From: UBA1402 sp964575345 | GTDB taxonomy: Bacteria; Bacteroidota; Bacteroidia; Bacteroidales; UBA1402 | Assembly (NCBI GenBank): GCA_964575345.1 | Contig: CAZNQD010000070.1 | Coordinates: 1-10,135, forward strand | DNA length: 10,135 nt | Direction: 5' to 3' | Shown: positions 5,963-10,135 of the stretch, in pieces | Layout of the letters: the number at the start of each line of letters is the position of its first letter | Numbering within the stretch: the stretch's first letter is position 1 | Program-made: the position numbers and the translations under genes | The notes under the pieces: generated by a model | The model's database searches: none | What the model was told of the DNA's origin: nothing | What the model saw: only the letters and a program-made list of their open reading frames with translations

Positions 5963-6817
5963 ATGTCGGACAAAATCTTCAGATCCTTCCTCCTGGTTTC
6001 GGCTTTGATCCTCTTGCTGATTTTTGCAGGTATGTTCTTTTCCTTGAGTAAAGGAGCCATACCTGCTTTCAGGGAGTTTGGATTTTTTGGTTTTATCTTT
6101 TCGTCTGAATGGAATTCAAGCACGGGAGCCGAACAATACGGAGCCCTGGCTTTCATCAGCGGAACTTTGTTGACCTCGTTACTGGCTTTGGCTTTTTGTC
6201 TGCCTTTTTCACTGCCGGTATCTTTTTTTGTGGGCGAGTATTACAGGGGGAAAAAAGTCGCAGGCGTTTTAGGGGGTATAGTCGACTTGCTGGCCGGCAT
6301 TCCTTCGATAGTCTACGGGCTCTGGGGCTTTTACGCCCTGAGACCTCTTATTCAATCTCTGGGTTTGTCGGAACAAGGTTTTGGCATGTTGACCTCGTCG
6401 CTGGTGCTGGCCATTATGATTATTCCCTACGCTTCTTCTCTGAGTGCCGAATTTATCCGCATGGTTCCCCAGGAGCTCAAAGAAGGAGCCTACAGTCTGG
6501 GGGCTACCCGGGCCGAGGTCATCCGCAACATTATTCTTCCCAACAGTTTCTCGGGGATCTTTTCGGCTTATATTCTGGCCCTGGGGAGAGCCATTGGCGA
6601 AACCATGGCTGTAACCATGCTCATAGGCAATACCAACAGAATTCCCCACGGACTGATGGATACGGGCAATACTATGGCCAGTATCATTGCCAATCAGTTT
6701 GGCGAAGCCGACGGGCTCAAATTGTCTTCATTGATAGCCATAGGTTTATTGCTCTTTTTAATAACGGCCATTGTTAATTTTCTGGGCAGGCTGATGATTA
6801 AACGCTACAGTATATGA
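5963..6817 (+). CDS. pstC: Phosphate ABC transporter permease PstC
   Basis: One of the two inner-membrane subunits that form the phosphate channel. The 284-residue protein has about six hydrophobic segments: one at 8-27 and the rest between 60 and 276. The family signature LLAGIPSIVYGLWG lies at 109-122. The EAA loop that contacts the ATPase reads EGAYSLGATRAEVIRNIILP at 174-193, and RAIGETMAV (209-217) follows. It is shorter than the 319-residue E. coli protein, mostly in the first periplasmic loop (about 28-60), but no core part is missing. The order pstS-pstC-pstA separates PstC from the related PstA. The stop codon overlaps the pstA start (ATGA), which indicates coupled translation. The gene carries the second copy of the 18-bp sequence found in the pstS leader. 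Confidence 0.95.
   Translation: MSDKIFRSFLLVSALILLLIFAGMFFSLSKGAIPAFREFGFFGFIFSSEWNSSTGAEQYGALAFISGTLLTSLLALAFCLPFSLPVSFFVGEYYRGKKVAGVLGGIVDLLAGIPSIVYGLWGFYALRPLIQSLGLSEQGFGMLTSSLVLAIMIIPYASSLSAEFIRMVPQELKEGAYSLGATRAEVIRNIILPNSFSGIFSAYILALGRAIGETMAVTMLIGNTNRIPHGLMDTGNTMASIIANQFGEADGLKLSSLIAIGLLLFLITAIVNFLGRLMIKRYSI
6013..6030 (+). repeat. 18-bp repeat, copy 2 (inside pstC)
   Basis: This exact copy of the 4873-4890 sequence encodes residues 17-23 of PstC, part of the first membrane helix (LLLIFAG). A coding role explains the sequence here, so the leader copy is the one that needs an explanation. Confidence 0.85.
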
Positions 6818-7674
6818 GTTCTTTAAAATACAGATTATTCAAGAATAAGTTACTGAGCCTGTCGGTGATTGTACTCTCGGCCCTGACAGCTGTGCCGCTG
6901 GTCCTTATCATCGGAAAAGTATTTCTTCAAGGCTGGAGACAGATTAACTGGGACTTTTTTACCGAAACTACGCCCAGCACGCTGGATGCCTTGCTGGCCA
7001 TCAATAATAATCAGCCCATACCCGGCGGTATTGCCAACGGCATTGCGGGAACTCTGATGATGGTGCTTATAGCCTCTGCCATAGCCATTCCCATAGGAGT
7101 AATGAGCGGCATCTACCTCTCCGAAAACCGCAAAACCAGGTTTTCGTCTGTCGTTCGTTTTCTGACCGATTTGTTACAGGGTACTCCATCGATTATTTTG
7201 GGGATCATAGCCTATCTTTGGGTGGTCATTCCCCTCAAGAGCTATTCAGCTTTGGCAGGAAGTGTGGCCCTGGCTATTATGATGTTACCTCTTATAGTAC
7301 GTTCTACCGAAGAAACCATGAACCTCTTACCTGTCAGCCTCAAAGAAGCCGGCCTGGCTTTGGGTTCACCATACAGTTCAGTGGTATTGAAAGTACTTTT
7401 GCCCTCGGCTTTCGGGGGCGTTTTTACAGGTATCTTACTGTCCATATCCAGAGTCATAGGCGAAACAGCTCCCCTGATGCTTACGGCCCTGGGTGCAACA
7501 GCCATACAATGGGATGTCAGCAAACCTGCTTCGGCGGTTTCGCTGCTTATTTGGGAATTTTACAACGACCCCAACCTGCAAAGCATGATTTGGAGTGCTT
7601 CCCTGTTTTTACTCTTGCTGGTTTTGAGTTTAAATATTCTGGCCAAACAACTTGCAAAGAAATGGAGAATTTAA
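6814..7674 (+). CDS. pstA: Phosphate ABC transporter permease PstA
   Basis: The second channel subunit, which pairs with PstC in the inner membrane. It has 286 residues (E. coli PstA has 296) and about six membrane segments, starting with 14-35. The PstA signature LLQGTPSIILGIIAYLWVV lies at 120-138. The EAA loop runs EAGLALGSPYSSVVLKVLLP at 178-197 and is followed by SRVIGETAPLMLTALG (212-227), typical of PstA rather than PstC. The substituted loop around 41-75 (TPSTLDALLA, then PIPGGIANGIAGT) also matches PstA proteins. The start overlaps the pstC stop by 4 nt, and the end overlaps pstB by 13 nt, which ties production of the membrane subunits and the ATPase together. Confidence 0.95.
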   Translation: MSSLKYRLFKNKLLSLSVIVLSALTAVPLVLIIGKVFLQGWRQINWDFFTETTPSTLDALLAINNNQPIPGGIANGIAGTLMMVLIASAIAIPIGVMSGIYLSENRKTRFSSVVRFLTDLLQGTPSIILGIIAYLWVVIPLKSYSALAGSVALAIMMLPLIVRSTEETMNLLPVSLKEAGLALGSPYSSVVLKVLLPSAFGGVFTGILLSISRVIGETAPLMLTALGATAIQWDVSKPASAVSLLIWEFYNDPNLQSMIWSASLFLLLLVLSLNILAKQLAKKWRI

Positions 7675-8435
7675 CTAAAACACCTATCCTGAGCCTCAAA
7701 GAACTGAGCGTATCCTATACTCCCGGCAAATACGCCGTGAACAAAGTTTCAGCCAATATCTACGAAGGTTTAATTACCTCGGTAATGGGCCCCTCGGGTT
7801 GCGGCAAGAGTACGCTGATCCGGGCTATCAACCGAATGCATGAACTGTATCCCGATATTCGTATCAGCGGCAGCATCGAACTCAGAGGCCGGGATTTGCT
7901 GCAAATCAATCCCAGCGAAGTAAGAAGAATGGCCGGTATGGTGTTTCAACGCCCCAACCCCTTCCCCACTATGAGCATTTACGATAATGTGCTGGCCGGC
8001 TACAAACTCATAGGAATCAAACAATCGCGTCAGGAAAAAGACGAATTGGTGGAAACATCTCTTAAAAGCGTCGGGCTTTGGGACGAAGTCAAAGACAGCC
8101 TGAGTAAAAAAGGCTCTTTTCTTTCGGGCGGCCAGCAACAGCGCTTGTGCATAGCCAGGGCCCTGGCCCTGAAACCGGACATTTTGCTTATGGATGAGCC
8201 CACCTCGGCCCTGGACCCTATTGCCACCAATCTGATCGAAGAATTGTTGGTCAAGTTAAAAAAAGAAGTTACTATTGTCATCGTAACACATAACATGGCA
8301 CAAGCTGCACGCATATCGGACTATTCCATGTTTATGTATCTGGGGGAACTGGTGGAATACGACAAGACCGAAATTATGTTTACCAATCCCTCGGATAAGC
8401 GCACAGAAGAATATTTGACAGGAAGATTCGGATAA
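7662..8435 (+). CDS. pstB: Phosphate ABC transporter ATP-binding protein PstB
   Basis: The cytoplasmic ATPase that drives phosphate import through PstC/PstA. The 257-residue length equals E. coli PstB. All ABC motifs are present: Walker A GPSGCGKST (43-51), Q-loop FQRPNPFP (95-102, Gln96), signature LSGGQQQR (154-161), Walker B ILLMDEP (174-180) with catalytic Glu179, D-loop SALD (182-185) and H-loop His210. The stretch RPNPFPTMSIYDNV is diagnostic of PstB within the superfamily. The frame is open far upstream, but the start at 7662 (MENLTKTPIL) is the first that gives a normal N-terminus. A longer start would duplicate pstA sequence in a meaningless frame. It overlaps pstA by 13 nt and lies 10 nt before phoU. 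Confidence 0.96.
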   Translation: MENLTKTPILSLKELSVSYTPGKYAVNKVSANIYEGLITSVMGPSGCGKSTLIRAINRMHELYPDIRISGSIELRGRDLLQINPSEVRRMAGMVFQRPNPFPTMSIYDNVLAGYKLIGIKQSRQEKDELVETSLKSVGLWDEVKDSLSKKGSFLSGGQQQRLCIARALALKPDILLMDEPTSALDPIATNLIEELLVKLKKEVTIVIVTHNMAQAARISDYSMFMYLGELVEYDKTEIMFTNPSDKRTEEYLTGRFG

Positions 8436-8445
8436 TTACAGGACT

Positions 8446-9120
8446 ATGGATACAATAAGAGAAACTTATCTGGCCCGGCTTACCCAGGAATTCAATACAA
8501 TGGCCAACCTGGTTTTGCGTCAGGCACAGATTCTAAAATTACAACTGGCAGGCGATACTTCTCAGGCCTTGATTGATGAAATGCAAAATAACGAAACTTC
8601 CATCGATACTATGGAAGTCAAGCTTCGCGACGATATAGTCAATAGTATTGTATTGTATACTCCCCGGGCCGGAGACCTCAGGCGCATCATTTCGTATTAC
8701 GATACGGTGGTCGATCTGGAACGCATAGCCGATACCCTGGACAGTATCAGCCGGAGAATGCATTACCTGAACAAACAAAACTCTGTCTACCCCGATTACA
8801 AGGAATACGCCGTAGGCTTATTTGAATTGGCCGACAGTATGTTGCAAAATGCCGTCTTTGCCTTTTTATGGGCCGATAATACCATGGCCCGCAGCGTAAT
8901 CAACAGCGACGAAGAATTGGACAAGATTCATCGTTTGAGCCACAAGAAACTTTTTGAACATGAAAAAACGGACTCCAGTCATCCTCACTGGCTAGCCGAT
9001 ATTCTCGACCTGGGACGTATATTATACGGAATGGAACGCATTGGAGACGGAGCCACCAATATCGCCGAGGCTGTTATTTTCCTCTCCGAAGGCAAGGATA
9101 TACGCCACAAAGAAATATAA
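8446..9120 (+). CDS. phoU: Phosphate transport and signalling regulator PhoU
   Basis: PhoU connects the state of the Pst transporter to the PhoR/PhoB pair, keeping the Pho regulon off when phosphate is plentiful, and it limits phosphate uptake. The 224-residue protein is an all-helical tandem of two three-helix bundles. Each repeat carries the metal-cluster E-R-x-x-D motif: ERIAD at 92-96 and ERIGDGATNIAE at 197-208. The segment LYTPRAGDLRRI (70-81) is the typical helix start before the first motif. It is slightly shorter than E. coli PhoU (241). There is no signal peptide or membrane segment, so it is cytoplasmic or peripheral to the Pst complex. It sits 10 nt after pstB and 11 nt before the regulator gene, giving direct genetic linkage of transporter, coupling protein and two-component system. 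Confidence 0.95.
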   Translation: MDTIRETYLARLTQEFNTMANLVLRQAQILKLQLAGDTSQALIDEMQNNETSIDTMEVKLRDDIVNSIVLYTPRAGDLRRIISYYDTVVDLERIADTLDSISRRMHYLNKQNSVYPDYKEYAVGLFELADSMLQNAVFAFLWADNTMARSVINSDEELDKIHRLSHKKLFEHEKTDSSHPHWLADILDLGRILYGMERIGDGATNIAEAVIFLSEGKDIRHKEI

Positions 9121-9131
9121 ACTCTACAGAA

Positions 9132-9818
9132 ATGAAACGCATCTTAGTTGTAGACGACGAGCAGGATATTTGTGAAATTCTTCAGTTTAATCTGGAGAAC
9201 GCCGGTTACGAAGCAGTGTCGGCCAACTCTGCTGAACAAGCCCTCAAACTCCTGCTTGACAACAGCAGGTGTTATGACCTGCTAATTCTCGATGTCATGA
9301 TGGGTGGCATGTCCGGCTATCAGCTGGCCAGAAAAATCAGAACAGAAATGAACAGCCAACTTCCTATCGTTTTTTTGACAGCCAAAAACACCGAAAACGA
9401 TCTCCTGACTGGTTTTAGTCTGGGCGGAGACGATTACATTGCCAAACCCTTTTCTATTCAGGAAGTGTTGGCCCGAATAAAAGCAATCTTTCGTCGAATC
9501 GAGAGCAACAAATCTCCCGGGGAGGAAGAACTCTTGCAATCCTATGGGCTGATCCTGAATCGCAAAGCAAAAACCGCCAGCCTGAATGGAGAAATGCTAA
9601 CGCTGACCAAAAAAGAATTTCAGATTTTGGATTTGCTGATGCAATCAGCCGACAGTTATTTCACACGGGAACAAATCCTTGACAGGGTTTGGGGAGATGA
9701 ATCTTTTGTATTGGAAAGAACCGTAGACGTGCATATTGCCAGATTACGAAAAAAGATGGGCGCAGCAGGTGAACACTTGCAAAGCCGTCCGGGTTTCGGT
9801 TATTGCTGGCTTTCCTGA
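9132..9818 (+). CDS. phoB: PhoB-type response regulator (OmpR/PhoB family)
   Basis: A DNA-binding response regulator, most likely the activator of this operon and of the phosphate-starvation response. It has 228 residues (E. coli PhoB has 229). The receiver domain spans 1-122 with the acidic pair Asp8-Asp9, phosphoacceptor Asp54 in LILDVMM, switch Thr83 and Lys105 in the AKPF motif. The winged-helix DNA-binding domain spans about 135-227, with LTLTKKEFQILDLLM (156-170), the recognition-helix region VDVHIARLRKKMG (198-210) and the wing ending RPGFGYCW. The position directly after phoU and before a sensor kinase supports PhoB over other OmpR-family members. Bacteroidota genomes also hold related regulators (RprY-like), so the name relies partly on context. 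Confidence 0.88.
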   Translation: MKRILVVDDEQDICEILQFNLENAGYEAVSANSAEQALKLLLDNSRCYDLLILDVMMGGMSGYQLARKIRTEMNSQLPIVFLTAKNTENDLLTGFSLGGDDYIAKPFSIQEVLARIKAIFRRIESNKSPGEEELLQSYGLILNRKAKTASLNGEMLTLTKKEFQILDLLMQSADSYFTREQILDRVWGDESFVLERTVDVHIARLRKKMGAAGEHLQSRPGFGYCWLS

Positions 9819-9845
9819 ATCTAACCTTTAATACAGCCCGACATT

Positions 9846-10135
9846 ATGCATTACAGAACCAGATTATACCTCAACTTCGGCCTGATTGTGCTGGCTTTTA
9901 TGTTTATCACCATTCTCTTTCAGCTCGACAGGGAGAAGCGCCATAAAACCGAGGAAATACGATCCAAACTTGCTGCCTATTCCGAGATGATAGACGCTTA
10001 CCTGCTGCAAAATTGCGACACCATAGAGGTGACCCGTATGCTGCCCGAAGATTTACGTTTTACTATCATCAGTAGCGAAGGTTTAGTTCTTTTTGACAAT
10101 GTAGTGGGTCAAGTCAAAGACATGAGCAATCATGC
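9846..10135 (+). CDS. phoR: PhoR-type sensor histidine kinase (N-terminal part, cut by window end)
   Basis: The reading frame starts at ATG 9846 (MHYRTRLYLNFGLIVLAFMF), 27 nt after the regulator gene, and stays open through 96 codons to the window edge. A membrane helix spans about 8-26, followed by a charged stretch (28-40) and an extracytoplasmic sensing region. The segment LPEDLRFTIISSEGLVLFDN (66-85), followed by MSNH, matches the extracytoplasmic domain common in Bacteroidales PhoR-like kinases, which often continue NH-L-x-R-PE. The HAMP/PAS, His-phosphorylation and ATPase domains lie outside the window, so kinase activity is inferred from this pattern and from the operon position. It would phosphorylate the regulator at 9132 under phosphate limitation. 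Confidence 0.8.
   Translation, partial: MHYRTRLYLNFGLIVLAFMFITILFQLDREKRHKTEEIRSKLAAYSEMIDAYLLQNCDTIEVTRMLPEDLRFTIISSEGLVLFDNVVGQVKDMSNH

Noticed and set aside
6004..6026. Internal promoter within pstC at the second 18-bp copy
   Set aside because: The TTTG and GATTTTTG elements are only 11 bp apart, too close for a -33/-7 pair, and the sequence is explained by the coding of a membrane helix.
6109..6777. Plus-strand open frame of 222 codons inside pstC
   Set aside because: It is an out-of-frame shadow of the PstC membrane protein, without motifs.
7218..7661. Extended N-terminus for PstB (148 extra codons)
   Set aside because: The extension is the wrong frame of pstA. PstB from the ATG at 7662 already has the exact family length and a normal start.
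1..10135. CRISPR arrays, tRNA/rRNA genes, insertion sequences, toxin-antitoxin or defence genes
   Set aside because: I found no regularly spaced repeats, RNA gene signatures, transposase motifs or defence domains on either strand.

Overview
The window looks like a chromosomal segment from a member of the Bacteroidota, probably an environmental, polysaccharide-degrading lineage of the Bacteroidales/Marinilabiliales type. Several features point there. The first large protein ends in a type IX secretion sorting domain, a system confined to this phylum. The lipoprotein signals are of Bacteroidota style. Start codons lack clear Shine-Dalgarno sequences. Promoter-like sites resemble the phylum's -33 TTTG / -7 TAnnTTTG consensus, and the sensor kinase has the N-terminal pattern of Bacteroidales PhoR-type kinases. 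The genus is an inference only.

Left part (1-3449). The 5' end of a secreted-protein gene leaves the window on the minus strand. A 113-bp divergent promoter region with a perfect 12-bp palindrome separates it from a 1026-residue secreted protein on the plus strand. That protein has a signal peptide, a seven-bladed BNR_4-type propeller, a PA14 domain, probable beta-sandwich modules and a type IX sorting tail. The propeller carries His102, His122, Tyr167 and Arg183 with the same spacing as the active-site set I recall for PL25 ulvan lyases, so it is probably a polysaccharide lyase or a close relative.

Middle part (3450-4809). Two overlapping genes encode uncharacterised lipoproteins that share a C-terminal motif, DSL-x-(I/V)-GNT-x-Y-(K/R)-E. 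They look like diverged tandem paralogues. Only the second has acidic residues directly after its lipobox cysteine.

Right part (4810-10135). This is a complete, tightly packed phosphate acquisition and signalling operon: pstS, pstC, pstA, pstB, phoU, a PhoB-type response regulator and the start of a PhoR-type histidine kinase that runs off the end. PstS captures phosphate, PstC and PstA form the channel, PstB powers it, and PhoU links transporter state to the kinase/regulator pair. Gaps are 10-27 nt, and pstC/pstA and pstA/pstB overlap. The 114-bp pstS leader holds TTAACA/GTAACA repeats, a CTGTCAT element 10 bp before a -7-like box, a 10-bp direct repeat, and an 18-bp sequence repeated exactly inside pstC.

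I found no tRNA, rRNA, CRISPR array, insertion sequence or convincing intrinsic terminator. No gene-free stretch exceeds 155 bp. Nothing seen amounts to a clearly new system. The best leads are the type IX-secreted lyase-like protein, the paralogous lipoproteins next to pst, and the repeat-rich pstS leader.
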